From: Paramacrobiotus metropolitanus
Lineage: Eukaryota > Tardigrada > Eutardigrada > Parachela > Macrobiotidae
NCBI RefSeq assembly: GCF_019649055.1
Contig: NW_026570294.1
Span: 620,001 to 684,000 of the forward strand
Length of the DNA: 64,000 nucleotides
Reading direction: 5' to 3'
Below the pieces are notes generated by a model, which saw only the letters and a program-made list of their open reading frames with translations, was not told the origin of the DNA and searched no databases. The translations under genes were made by a program, and so were the position numbers. Within the stretch, counting starts at the first letter, position 1, and each line of letters opens with the position of its first letter. Positions 51,301-60,360 of this stretch are shown here, in pieces.

Positions 51301-51799
51301 GGAGGCGGTATCCATCTGATGGCCCTGGCGACAGCCCTACACCGTCCCATCTGTTCCTACCAAGGATTCTTTGATCACAATCAGCCGGAAAATTGGAAAG
51401 ATTTGTCCAGCGATGAGGTAAACGTTGTGCAAGTTTGTAGTTAGTCGATCGCTTACCATATTTGTCGTTCCTATGCAGGTTGCTGCCTTAATCGCCCGTG
51501 AAAAGAGGCTGGGTAAGAAGCATTTCCTGTATCACCCCCTCCACACACCAGCTAGTGCAACGTATCCTCCGACGCGCGTGCTCTACACCAATCTGCACTA
51601 CATGGCATGTGTGCCCAAACAGGAGAAGTATTCCCTGTTCTACCTGCCGAGTACCAGCATTCCCGCGCCGCCTCTCGGACAGACGAAGCGCCCTGCCGCA
51701 GCGGGGGCCAGCGGACCACACCCACCACCTCTCAAGAGACGTGTTGCTACCACTACTACCACTACTACTACAACTACTCGTAGTAAGCGTTCCTCCTAG
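45305..51799 (+). CDS. Very large JmjC-domain plus OTU-protease protein, about twelve exons
   Basis: Exons read from the sequence are 45305-45493, 45575-46279, 46352-46501, 46587-46985, 47058-48809, 48909-49745, 49826-49969, 50038-50217, 50287-50661, 50731-50850, 50926-51417 and 51479-51799. All junctions are GT-AG and phase 0, with introns of 61-99 bases, giving about 1,880 residues. The fifth exon holds a JmjC core: LHCED (iron-binding His and Glu at 47190-47198), HHKSVFP, and PNTPHWGGQIGANFAVAINV (third His at 47483). A Ser/Ala/Lys-rich linker follows, with two frame changes (about 49280 and 49471) that may be sequence errors or hidden splicing. A SUMO-interacting-like DVIILDGDDD occurs near 49940. 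The end is an OTU cysteine protease: SDGHCFFHAV (Cys at 51094) and NLHY (His at 51596). It might be two genes, but no start or promoter separates the halves. Confidence 0.68.
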
Positions 51800-51804
51800 A
51801 GCAT

Positions 51805-52255
51805 CTTGTGATGACACCACCGTGAATTTTTTGAGTGGACATGCCGGGGAAGGCTTTTTGCTCACATATATTTTAGTGATAATGACCGACTGTTTTTCTC
51901 ATAACTTACTGTTTAAACTGCTGCGATACGACAAGTAAATATTTTTGTTTAAACCAATAATTTAGCGGCTTGCATTGAACGGGCATTTTTACTCATATCC
52001 ATTGCACAATGACATGTAAGCATTTGTTGACTGGGACGCGTCTGATTCAAGTATTCGATTTCGTTTTTGTTTTTGTTGTTGTATGGGAGTGACTGGCAGT
52101 GTCGTGAGAGCGGATCGATGATTATTAAATTTTGATTTTGTATTAACGAGCAACACCTTTAGCACTTACTCGCGTATTTAATGCAGTAGTAAACTGTCGC
52201 ATACTCTGCTCGCAGACCACGGTAAACGCATTCTCATATACGTATACATATATAA
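51805..52255. other. Intergenic between JmjC-OTU and the UBA/zinc gene
   Basis: The two genes converge here. A-rich words near 51950 (CCAATAATTT) could serve polyadenylation. Nothing else is recognised. Confidence 0.5.
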
Positions 52256-52259
52256 TTCC

Positions 52260-52763
52260 TCACAGAAAAACGCAATATTTAAGGGCGCACTCCATGCATT
52301 CAAAATATTCCGTGCTATAGCCGGTTCGAGAAACGGTGTGCTCAACAAAATGCAGTGCATTATACAGCAGTCTGTCTCGTGCTCCAGATCGGTGCGGTGT
52401 AATTCTATCACAACGTGAGCAGAACAAATTACAAAATCGACGTTTAATATTGGTCATCTGCATCTTATCCGCCTCCAAATGGCTCATTAGGCTATATAAA
52501 GAAATTTCGGTTCCGGGGGCGTTCATCTTCCGGAAACTGGCTATACCTTTGCAAATATCGTCCACCGTAAATCCGTATTTCACAGCCCGCGAAATAATAA
52601 ACGGCGAAACACTACTTTGGCAGCGAAAATCAATCACATCAGTAATATGTCCATTCTGCTGATTGTTCTTAGTACAACAGCACGCACTGTCAGCTTCTCT
52701 GCTTTCTGCTGGACGGGATGGCGACGACGGTATTTTATCAGGCATTGTGCTGCTATGCTCCAT
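52260..52763 (-). CDS. Small UBA-like and zinc-binding protein
   Basis: Real ATG at 52763 and a 167-residue uninterrupted frame. Residues about 52-100 (FIISRAVKYGFTVDDI, then a second and third helix ending SLMSHLE) resemble the ubiquitin-associated fold as found in inhibitor-of-apoptosis proteins. Residues 111-160 contain CNLFCSRC and CMEC, two Cys pairs about 40 residues apart, suggesting a zinc ribbon or RING-like fold lacking the canonical spacing. The first 45 residues are Ser/Pro-rich. A BIR-like protein is encoded 8 kb away in the same block, so a split IAP-like function is conceivable but is inference. Similarity is weak; a different helical domain is possible. Confidence 0.45.
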   Translation of the reverse strand: MEHSSTMPDKIPSSPSRPAESREADSACCCTKNNQQNGHITDVIDFRCQSSVSPFIISRAVKYGFTVDDICKGIASFRKMNAPGTEISLYSLMSHLEADKMQMTNIKRRFCNLFCSRCDRITPHRSGARDRLLYNALHFVEHTVSRTGYSTEYFECMECALKYCVFL

Positions 52764-52836
52764 GCCAGGCTTTAGGATGAACTAACACTGCAGAAAGGAA
52801 GCGCGATGACCGGAGTGTGACTTTTACGGTTAATCG

Positions 52837-52847
52837 ATGTTTTATAG
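52837..52847 (-). promoter_or_regulatory. TATA box for the 52.26-52.76 kb gene
   Basis: On the minus strand the sequence reads CTATAAAAC, about 75-85 bases upstream of the ATG at 52763. Spacing to a start site near 52810 is standard for RNA polymerase II. Confidence 0.55.
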
Positions 52848-53089
52848 TCGACTGTATGTTGTGTGTAAGGGCGGAGAAGGGCGGGAAGGGGTTGTGTCGT
52901 AGGCGGTAGTCGTCAGAATTTGCCAAACTATCCGCCTTTCCTTATACCACTCCCTTTGCGTGATTTGTCCGTGTATCTGTTTCTCTCCCTCTCTTGCTCT
53001 CTCTCTGCTGAATGAAAGGCAACATATAACTAGGAATGAGTGAATCATTTCGCTAATGGTACAAAGTTTGCTTTGCTCTACAATTCGCC

Positions 53090-53299
53090 ATGGCTCGCAA
53101 TCTTAATGTAGAAGTTTACACTGCGAAAAATGCCGCAGATACGGAATATGCTGGACTTGTTAGGAACAGCCCCTTTATTGTAATTGTAAGTGCATGTAAA
53201 TACCGCGAAGGAGCGCGTGTACTTAAGTGCAAGAATACCCGGTCTTCATTTAGTAGCTGTCAGAGACTTTCGGAAGTACATGGAAATTTAAGAAAATGA
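53090..53299 (+). CDS. Small protein of unknown function, overlaps next gene
   Basis: The ATG sits in a strong context (GCCATGG). The frame gives 69 residues with no recognised domain, and its stop overlaps the next start as ATGA (53296-53299). A TATA-like word (CATATAAC) lies at about 53023-53030. A GTAAGT at 53187 offers an alternative donor after residue 32, so the C-terminal half may be intronic. The ATGA overlap would suit termination-coupled translation from one mRNA, as in compact viral genomes. Function unknown. Confidence 0.45.
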   Translation: MARNLNVEVYTAKNAADTEYAGLVRNSPFIVIVSACKYREGARVLKCKNTRSSFSSCQRLSEVHGNLRK

Positions 53300-53844
53300 C
53301 TTTGCATGAGTATCTCATAACATACTGGCGTCAGTACAATCGCGAAGCTGCTCTGCTAATTATTCTTGTCGCTCAAGTGACGACAATTTGCATAGTCTCG
53401 CGTAATCAGGTTGCCACTATCAGGTTTGCAAACCGGACAACAGCCCTGTTGAATGAAAAAGGTGTCGTAATAAGTCGGTTTATTAATGACACGCTGCCGC
53501 TGCTAAAAAGCTCACGGGCAATCCTTATTCGCGGCGCGCTTGATCTTAATAAATTTATTGGGGAAATCCTTACCTGTGTCAGGAGAAGCCGGAGTGGTGG
53601 TACATGTGGTGACGGAAACGATGTTGCCATAGCTGCACGACCACCCCCACCACCCATTCCGGCCTACCAAATGAATATCACGGCTCTTCCTTCAACATTT
53701 CAGGCGGGAGCGACACGCCTTGACATTATCTTATTTCCTGTAGAATATATCAGCGGCAGTAACAGAAGTAACACTAGCGCACAGCAGCAACAGCATGCCG
53801 GCTACCCTCAAGTTTTAAGCTGTATTATACGAAATTATATTTAA
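53296..53844 (+). CDS. Membrane-anchored protein of unknown function
   Basis: 182 residues. A single hydrophobic segment at residues 18-34 (AALLIILVAQVTTICIV) after a short charged N-terminus predicts an N-terminal anchor. Then come a variable region with several N-x-S/T sites, a poly-Pro stretch (ARPPPPPIPAY, about residue 116) and a Gln-rich tail. AATAAA follows the stop at 53851. The position between the early-type genes and the polymerase block, plus the anchor and proline stretch, would suit a virion or envelope-associated protein, but I have no homology to support this. Confidence 0.5.
   Translation: MTLHEYLITYWRQYNREAALLIILVAQVTTICIVSRNQVATIRFANRTTALLNEKGVVISRFINDTLPLLKSSRAILIRGALDLNKFIGEILTCVRRSRSGGTCGDGNDVAIAARPPPPPIPAYQMNITALPSTFQAGATRLDIILFPVEYISGSNRSNTSAQQQQHAGYPQVLSCIIRNYI
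53834..53842 (+). promoter_or_regulatory. Possible TATA box for the PC4-like gene
   Basis: TTATATTTAAA lies about 65 bases before ATG 53907. It overlaps the end of the preceding gene, consistent with tight packing. Confidence 0.4.
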
Positions 53845-53906
53845 ATTGCCAATAAAATGTGACAGAATGTGACAGTATTTGCTTGCAGCACAAACCCACA
53901 TCAATC

Positions 53907-54470
53907 ATGCTCAGTTTAAGCCTGTACCAGCCAAACGAGCCCCGAATCGATCTTCGCCTGATAAAGTACATTCCTCAGGATGATAACTACGTAGCCACCC
54001 GTTGCGGATTCTACTTCTCCGTAAACTATCTACCGGAATTTATGACAGCAATTAAAGACCTGATGGGGCGCGTCAGCGAGTGGGAAAATTCCAATATGCA
54101 TCTGCGACCCATAGCAGTAAAGCCACGATCATCATCAACATCATCTCGACGAAGAACAACAGCAACCGCTCATCCGTTTCAGAAAATCAGCAGCAGCAGC
54201 AGCAGCAGCAGCAGCACTAACAAGAACACGCAAAAAGGCGGTAAAAGCCGCACGGGCGCCGCCGCGGCACGTAAGAGAGCTAATTCTTTTTCTAATAACC
54301 AGCCAAAAAAATTAATTTGTACCAGCAAAAATCGTGAAAGTGAGTGCGGTGCTAATGTTGGTGTTGGTGTTGTTGATGGCGGTACAACTGAAGATTCTGA
54401 TAAATGCGCAGACGACGATGATAACGACGATAACTCTGTTAAGACTTTAATTATCGACTCTGATGAATAA
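53907..54470 (+). CDS. PC4 (p15)-like single-strand DNA-binding protein
   Basis: I take ATG 53907 as the start because the open frame upstream has no ATG; 187 residues. Residues about 11-58 follow the PC4 pattern: RIDLRLIKYI for the IDIREYY strand, DDNYVATRCGFYFSV for the P-T-K-K-G-I-S-L strand, then a helix (YLPEFMTAIKDLM). PC4 proteins bind single-stranded or melted DNA as dimers and act in transcription or replication. The C-terminal part is low complexity: Ser-rich, Lys/Arg-rich, then an acidic end (DSDKCADDDDNDDN...). The acidic and Ser-rich arrangement resembles eukaryotic PC4 regulatory regions, but here it is C-terminal. Moderate confidence. Confidence 0.55.
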   Translation: MLSLSLYQPNEPRIDLRLIKYIPQDDNYVATRCGFYFSVNYLPEFMTAIKDLMGRVSEWENSNMHLRPIAVKPRSSSTSSRRRTTATAHPFQKISSSSSSSSSTNKNTQKGGKSRTGAAAARKRANSFSNNQPKKLICTSKNRESECGANVGVGVVDGGTTEDSDKCADDDDNDDNSVKTLIIDSDE

Positions 54471-54548
54471 CGCTTTTTTGATGCAGACAACAATGATGAC
54501 GATGATGATGATGTTGTTGGTAGTCGCTGACATGTTAGTTGACATGTT

Positions 54549-54603
54549 GAATAAAATTAATTTGACCGATTTAGTCGTTTGTGTTTGGCAGGTCGAATTT
54601 ATT
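54549..54603. terminator. Back-to-back polyadenylation signals
   Basis: AATAAA at about 54549 (plus) follows the PC4-like gene. TTTATT at about 54598-54603 reads AATAAA on the minus strand, 55 bases past the ATPase stop. The two genes converge with almost no space between. Confidence 0.7.
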
Positions 54604-54656
54604 TCGTTCGAGAAAAAATAGTTAAAACACAACATACACAAAGATATTATTCTCAA

Positions 54657-55607
54657 CTAGATTAACATCTTTTCGGGGTCGTCGTCTCCTTCCGCTAGCA
54701 CTCTCACTTTACTTCCATCAGATTTCGCCTTCCCCTTCCGCTTATGCCGGTTTCTCTTTTCCGGGTGTTGTTTTTTCTTCTTCCTCCTCCCATTTTTCGG
54801 CTGCTTCTTCCCTTTCTGCTTTTTTCTTTTATTCACACCAGCACGCCGGCGAGTGGATGCGGGGGTGACGGTGCCCCTATTGCCGATATGGCCCTGTTTG
54901 CCAATATGTTTTACGGGCACTAGTGCGTATTCGTCCATCGTTGAATTCGCTATGGAATATACTCGCTGGTAATGATCTGCACTTTCTCCCAGCAAATTGC
55001 TACGTACACGCAGAACGTCAGGCGTGCAGCACTTGAAATCCAGAAACAAATATCCATAATCTCGGCTGGTTGCGGTCTTATATGCGTCCATAAACTGCGC
55101 TGAACTGCGCGGGTACATTTGTCGCGCGAGTATTTCTATTTGCATCATGTCGCGCGGTTGTTTCCATAAAACAAGGTAATGTGCGTTTAGTGAAATCGTC
55201 CGCATTAGTGGGTTCTGGAAGAATACGTTCTGGACTGTTAAAATGACGGACCGATTTAGATGATGGGTTCCGCGAGTGAACAGTGATACCACATTTTTAT
55301 TGATTTCCTGCATCTGGTCATCAAGAATAATAAGCGACGGTTCATTTTTGTTTGTAAAGTTCTCTTCGGCAACATCTTCAGGAATGTTCTTAATGAAAAC
55401 AACGTTCCTTGTATGTTTTTTAATCGTTTTAAAAACAGGAGATTCGTAAGAGTAAATAAAATAAACTTTCTTGGGAAACGGGGTGATTTTGCGCAGCTCC
55501 AATAAACGGCATATCCAGTACGTCTTTCCGCCCTGACTCTGACAGCTGCAGACTAAATTAAACGGGTGGACGAGTAGAGGGTTGAAGTTTTTTACCGTTT
55601 CGTACAT
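54657..55607 (-). CDS. Genome-packaging ATPase, FtsK/HerA (A32-like) type of Maverick/Polinton elements
   Basis: I choose ATG 55607, which lies just downstream of a TATA box; 316 residues. Walker A is QSQGGKTY (residues 23-30), with an unusual Gln/Ser in place of the first glycine; Walker B is SLIILDDQM (Asp96-Asp97). Then come FTRGTHHLNRSVILTVQNVF (the conserved QN sensor) and HYLVLWKQPRD, a set shared with packaging ATPases of Polintons and adintoviruses. The last 75 residues are an extended Lys/Arg-rich tail likely to bind DNA. The frame is intact, unlike the neighbouring polymerase. It would drive DNA translocation into capsids. Identification is strong on motif order. Confidence 0.88.
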   Translation of the reverse strand: MYETVKNFNPLLVHPFNLVCSCQSQGGKTYWICRLLELRKITPFPKKVYFIYSYESPVFKTIKKHTRNVVFIKNIPEDVAEENFTNKNEPSLIILDDQMQEINKNVVSLFTRGTHHLNRSVILTVQNVFFQNPLMRTISLNAHYLVLWKQPRDMMQIEILARQMYPRSSAQFMDAYKTATSRDYGYLFLDFKCCTPDVLRVRSNLLGESADHYQRVYSIANSTMDEYALVPVKHIGKQGHIGNRGTVTPASTRRRAGVNKRKKQKGKKQPKNGRRKKKKQHPEKRNRHKRKGKAKSDGSKVRVLAEGDDDPEKMLI

Positions 55608-55642
55608 TTTCCAAAAACACACCGCTTTAATACAAAATTCCT

Positions 55643-55653
55643 GCTTTTATATG
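55643..55653 (-). promoter_or_regulatory. TATA box for the packaging ATPase
   Basis: On the minus strand the sequence reads CATATAAAAGC, about 38-46 bases upstream of ATG 55607. This implies a very short 5' leader and supports the chosen start. It lies between the polymerase stop (55668) and the ATPase. Confidence 0.7.
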
Positions 55654-55667
55654 ATGTGAGAGAGTCG

Positions 55668-58600
55668 TCATGGTGGAATGGAAGGTTGTAGGGCAGGCGT
55701 GCTGCTTTTGTATCCAAATGGGATTGTCTCGAAACCTGGGGTAGTATTAAGAATCACCCGCTTGTCAAACGTGAAACGTATCATTTTCTTTTCTTTTCGA
55801 GTTTTCAGCTGCCAACTTCCTTTTAAACGGAAAATTTTGTAAGGATTCAGTGAGTATTGCACTTTTTCCGGATCTTTCACCATCTCTTCTAGCATTTCCG
55901 GTTTGAAAATTTCGGTATTTCCTTTGTTAATCGTAATGCCTTTTGCCTTGAAAACAGCCACACCTTTACCGGTGCGGTATGCGTACATTTTAGGGCCACC
56001 GCATACAAACAGAATAATGGTATCATCATCAATTTCCGATTTATATTCGCCCAGGCATTCGCCCACCGGAAGGCTTGGCAGGTTCGGGACCCTCCAGAGC
56101 AATAACGCAATCGGTGTCAACATAAAGCAACCGCTCTATGCCAACAAAAGTCATACCAGCGTAAAGCTCCAGTCGTGCGTAGCTAGTGACGAAACCCGCT
56201 ACGATAACGTTAGCCCGTAAATCCGTTGCGTCCAGGTCGTTGACTCTTGTACTTTGTACCTGCAAACATCCTCGTTCACTACATCGATATAATTCACGGT
56301 GTAGGCTCCTGAGTAGAACAGTTCATTGAACCGCTTGACGCTTTTGACGTATTCAAATGTAGGCTTATTTTCCTTTATCGCCAGGCGACCCCATAACGTA
56401 TTCAGCATTAGTTTCGATAAGAGACGCCGCGTAGGATTGTATTCCACTTTCTCCGGGTTGACAGTAACATTATCCCTGTCTTTTAAAGTCCGCAGGTATG
56501 CCGTTTTGTCCGCGTCGGATTGACAGGTTATGGGGTATCCACTGGCTGCGGCTTTTTCGGCCATAAAAGTGCTTATATAATCAGCAAAAAGATCTCCCTT
56601 TTTCGGGTAATGCCAGACTTCATGTATCGCAAGCACGTGATATCCAAGAGCAAGCGCTAGTGTAATTTCCGGTGTAGTATAAACTCCGTTGTAACTGCGT
56701 TCGCTGTCAGAATGCGTGCATGGGGTATGCTGATTGTTAAGCTGAGCACATCGCCAACACAGAGTAAACATACACTTTCCGTTAATACGTTGCGGTAACA
56801 GCGGTAAAGGCAAATCTTTCGGCGGCAAAACTCTCGCATGCACAATTCCAAAATACTGGTCGAGAGGTTTGAAGTCGCTGAGAATTCTCTCCGGAAGACC
56901 AAGCGGATATTCTTTCTGTTTGCAAACAGCTGGATAGAGGGAATTTTTATCGAGGTAAGATATATATTGACCTTGGCTAGTGTCAGGGACCGTTAGGAGC
57001 CGAAATGCTTCCGTCCGCCCACCAAACAGCACATCGCGTATATTCATAGGTTTCACATGCGAAAAGTTTCGTAGGGCATTTTTAACCTGCTCGTCCGGGC
57101 CCTTTCTTTTCTTTATTGCATTCCATTCACAACTCCAGATACAGCGATAAGTATAACCTTGGGATTCAAGGTAGCGCTGTTTGTGCTTCGTAGCCTGTAG
57201 CAGGGCCATGTTTGGTTGCCAAACGTCACCGTGTCTCCTGTATAGCATTTCGGACACCTGTAAAAGAATTTGTTAGTTCAGGTAACCGGAAGCCGCCAGG
57301 CAGTGATATTACCCGTGGAAATAACACCCGTGATATTCAAAACAGTCTGGGTCGTTTCGCAAAATCCATCCACCATATAGCGTCCAATTCGCTTTTCTCC
57401 GTCTGCATGATTTCGAGCATGACGAATGACGATGCATTCCGTGTGGGCAACGTAGTGAAGCCACTGGATACTCTCAAAGGAATAATTTCGATGCGTCTGC
57501 AGATCTCGAAATGTAAAGTACTGAATGCTGTTTTTTGGCATAAATTTAGCTCTGTAAACGAGATTAACAAAGCTAGGCAAAGAAACGGACTCCACTAATG
57601 GGTTGTATCCGTGGCATAGAGTTTTCATACTTTCACAAAATTTTTGGCAGGCCTCTCGCAGAACCTGACAGTCGTTCTCACAATATTTCAGGATCTCTTT
57701 AGAGAAATTCCACACTTTGCCAGAGGCGGTTTCCTCATCGTACCACTTTTTGAATACAGCGTAATGTTTTTCTTTCATCTGGCTGGTAAGAAAATAACTC
57801 TCCTCGGGAATACTACCGGAATAATTAAAATTCTCTTGGCAAGCAAAAAGAAAAGGAAAACACCCTTTGGCAGCGCAAAACCCGAAAGCAGCCGGCATCT
57901 CCGCTAAGCTCATTGGCAGAAATGCAAGGGAATCTCTCAGTACAATATTATTTGTTGTCTCCTTTATTTGCAGGAATTTTAGTCCGCGCATAATAACCTG
58001 GGGCCATAAATGTCTACGGTGCAGGTGCTGCATGATGAAATTGCCGTCGTAACCCATTAGGTTGTGGAAGATAACAATGTGATTGCGATGGCGAGGATGA
58101 AAGAGCCAATCACAAAACCTTGCACCGGCGTTTTTTCCAAAGAAACGCGTCGCGAGTCCTGTGTCGTTCACAGCGACAGCAGCGATCGGCGTGTGGTATT
58201 CTTTACTGATGTCACTTTCAAAATCGCAGTACAAGAAAGGGCGATCGGGTTTCGGTTCGTTCTCATGGACTTGCACGAAACACCGATGCACGGGATCTAC
58301 TATTAATTTGCAGCTCCGGCAATAGTACTCACCGCATTCATGAGCAGAGTTTGACGGATGGCGCGCCTTGTCCGTATGGATGATAATTCCACAGTCAGGA
58401 CACCTTTGCCGCAACTCGCAATCTGTTTTTTCTGTTTCGTCGAAAGTCCTGCTGCTGCGTGCAGCGGCTTCGATAATTTGTGAATGCGGAAACACTCTGC
58501 ATTCTTGAAAGTCCTCCTGCATTCGCTGCAAGTAATCTCTTTTCAAACCAGCAGTCTTTTCTTTGACAATTAAAGCATGCCTTTCTACAGCGATGATCTG

Positions 58601-59853
58601 CGCTCCCAAGCTATTAAAAAAATCCGCCACATCCGTCGCACTGCTTTCTCTTTCCAAAAAAACCGCGCGTGTTTCGTAATGGCTGCATAATGCTCATTTG
58701 ACAGCAGAATAAGCAAGCTTTTACTGATAGTAGCGGGGGTGGTTGTAGTGGTGGAGATTTCTCGGTGGTTAGAAATTCCGCTATATAGTAATCCATTCTC
58801 TGGATCAGGCGATTTGTATATGGACAAAGTGTAATTTGGGTAGAGCGATTTGGCAAAGGTAGCGTAGTCGCTGTATGAAACAGGGCCAGGTGAGAGGCCT
58901 GCCAGTTGGTACAGTTTAATTGCTTCAACTTTTTGCAGCTGCCGGCGACAATCGCATAATTCTTTCCATTTCCTAGCATCGGTTTTATGAAGCTTAGATG
59001 CGTGCGCTATGGCAATGGCAAGTGCTCGCCCAAAACATAAGCTGTCGCTGTTTTTTACGTTGATAATGCCACCACCCCGCGGTGCTCTTATGAGGTTTCG
59101 GAAATGGCGGTCATTTTTTCGCTTGTCTATTCCTTTTCCCACTGGTTGCTTTGGGACGCGCAGCAAATTAATAAAGACCGGTAAATTCAAAGAAAACTCC
59201 GTTTTGGATGTTAGTGTATTTGCGATTAAATATAAGAACATTTCAGCATTCACCTGGTCTTGCGAAGCTAATTTGAGCTGGATTGGATGCGATAGCTGAG
59301 TAGATTCCAAAGAAATACTGATTAGATCTTCTTTATTCGGCACATAGCTGCGCAACTTTTTAAAAATATCTTCGAGAATTGACAGAAAAACTGGAAGTAC
59401 AGTATCAACACCATGTAACGGCAGCTCTTTTATTTTTATCTGGAAGTTTCCAGCCCAAACGCCGTATTTTTTACTATGGCGTGATGTGATGCCTTTGAGA
59501 TCGTAGAATAATGATGGTTTTTGGATAACTGAATTTATGGATGATGAGCTGCGGGAAGCATTATCTTGCCTGTCATTTTGTGTCTCTATTAGTTCCTGTG
59601 TGCGCCGCATAAATAACTTGTAGGAAAAAGAAATATGCCGCGTTTGACGATATAACTGTGAAACATCTTGAACAGTTTTCAGCTTCTCGTATAGCCTCGC
59701 CAATTTTGCTTCGGATATCTGTTGCTGCTGCTGCTTTTGCTGTTGTTGTGTCCGGTTGGCGTTCTTTGTCGCCGCTGCCGTAGTCGATGTTGACGGTTGC
59801 GGTGGCTCTTGCTGCCGAACTCCGCTGATGCTCGGTTTCCGCCGCCGAGGCAT
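55668..59853 (-). pseudogene. Protein-primed family B DNA polymerase (Maverick/adintovirus type), with an intron and several frame breaks
   Basis: The gene starts at ATG 59853 and ends at 55668. The first 400 residues match the N-terminal region of Polinton polymerases (Gln-rich start, then RAPRGGGIINVKNSDSLCFG and NEHYAAITKH). The exonuclease motifs follow: YCDFES, FHNLMGYDGNF and YCENDC. The polymerase motifs are YLDKNSLYP (motif A), LSKLMLNTLWGRLA (motif B) and LYVDTDCV (motif C, Cys where Ser is usual); then GECLGEY and a KGI motif near the end. The frame changes near 58660, 58619, 57340, 57245, 56214 and 56090, mostly at short homopolymer runs, and a 55-base spliceosomal intron lies at 57258-57312. 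Conserved residues survive in every segment, so the breaks are recent or are sequence errors. It would replicate the element's linear DNA. Confidence 0.85.
57258..57312 (-). other. Spliceosomal intron in the DNA polymerase gene
   Basis: On the minus strand it begins GTAATATCAC and ends TTCTTTTACAG, with a branch-like CTAAC 15-20 bases before the end. Removing it brings together the two halves of a His/Cys-rich motif that is continuous in related polymerases, and the exon phases fit. That is strong evidence for real splicing even though frame breaks lie on both sides. Confidence 0.8.
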
Positions 59854-60079
59854 TGTTACACAAATAAAAAGTAAGTAGAAAGCTGTTGCTGTTGCTGAAT
59901 AAAAGGCGACGGGTGTGCTTTTGATAATTGGAGAAATATCTTCTGATAAAATGTAAAGAAATATCTGATATCGAAAAGCGGCCCGTGACAGCAGTAGGCA
60001 GGAATGTTGATGCGACTAACATCGCCCCTTCAACGCTTGCACAGATGTGCGTGCAGTAATGTGCAAATTACATGACCTC

Positions 60080-60090
60080 AGCTTTTATAC
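60080..60090 (-). promoter_or_regulatory. Canonical TATA box upstream of the polymerase
   Basis: On the minus strand the sequence reads GGTATAAAAGC, about 230 bases upstream of ATG 59853. A start near 60055 is predicted, leaving a 200-base leader that may contain a small upstream frame. Confidence 0.6.
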
Positions 60091-60360
60091 CCGCGGCAGT
60101 GTCTACAAGAGGACGACTGGTCATAATGTTAGGTCCGCCCAGGGATCGCCTACCGCCCATTAGTTCAACCCCGCGGCGGAGCCTAGTTAATCGGATTTTC
60201 TTTTCCGCCTCTTCTGTCCTCTCCACAGTGAAGGGCATACATATAAAATTGTTATGTCTGTGAGATTAACTTACGCTTTTCACTTGCAGCACCTTCTCGT
60301 TCGCTAACTTACGTATATTTACCATGGACGCCGCCTATAAGAAAAACTGCAACGCCGCAT

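Noticed and set aside
54657-55622. GTG start at 55622 for the ATPase
   Set aside because: Eukaryotic genes rarely use GTG; ATG 55607 fits the TATA position better.
58585-59853. Separate gene upstream of the DNA polymerase
   Set aside because: Its order and its motifs (NSDSLCFG, NEHYAAITK) match the N-terminal part of Polinton polymerases, so I treat it as the same gene.
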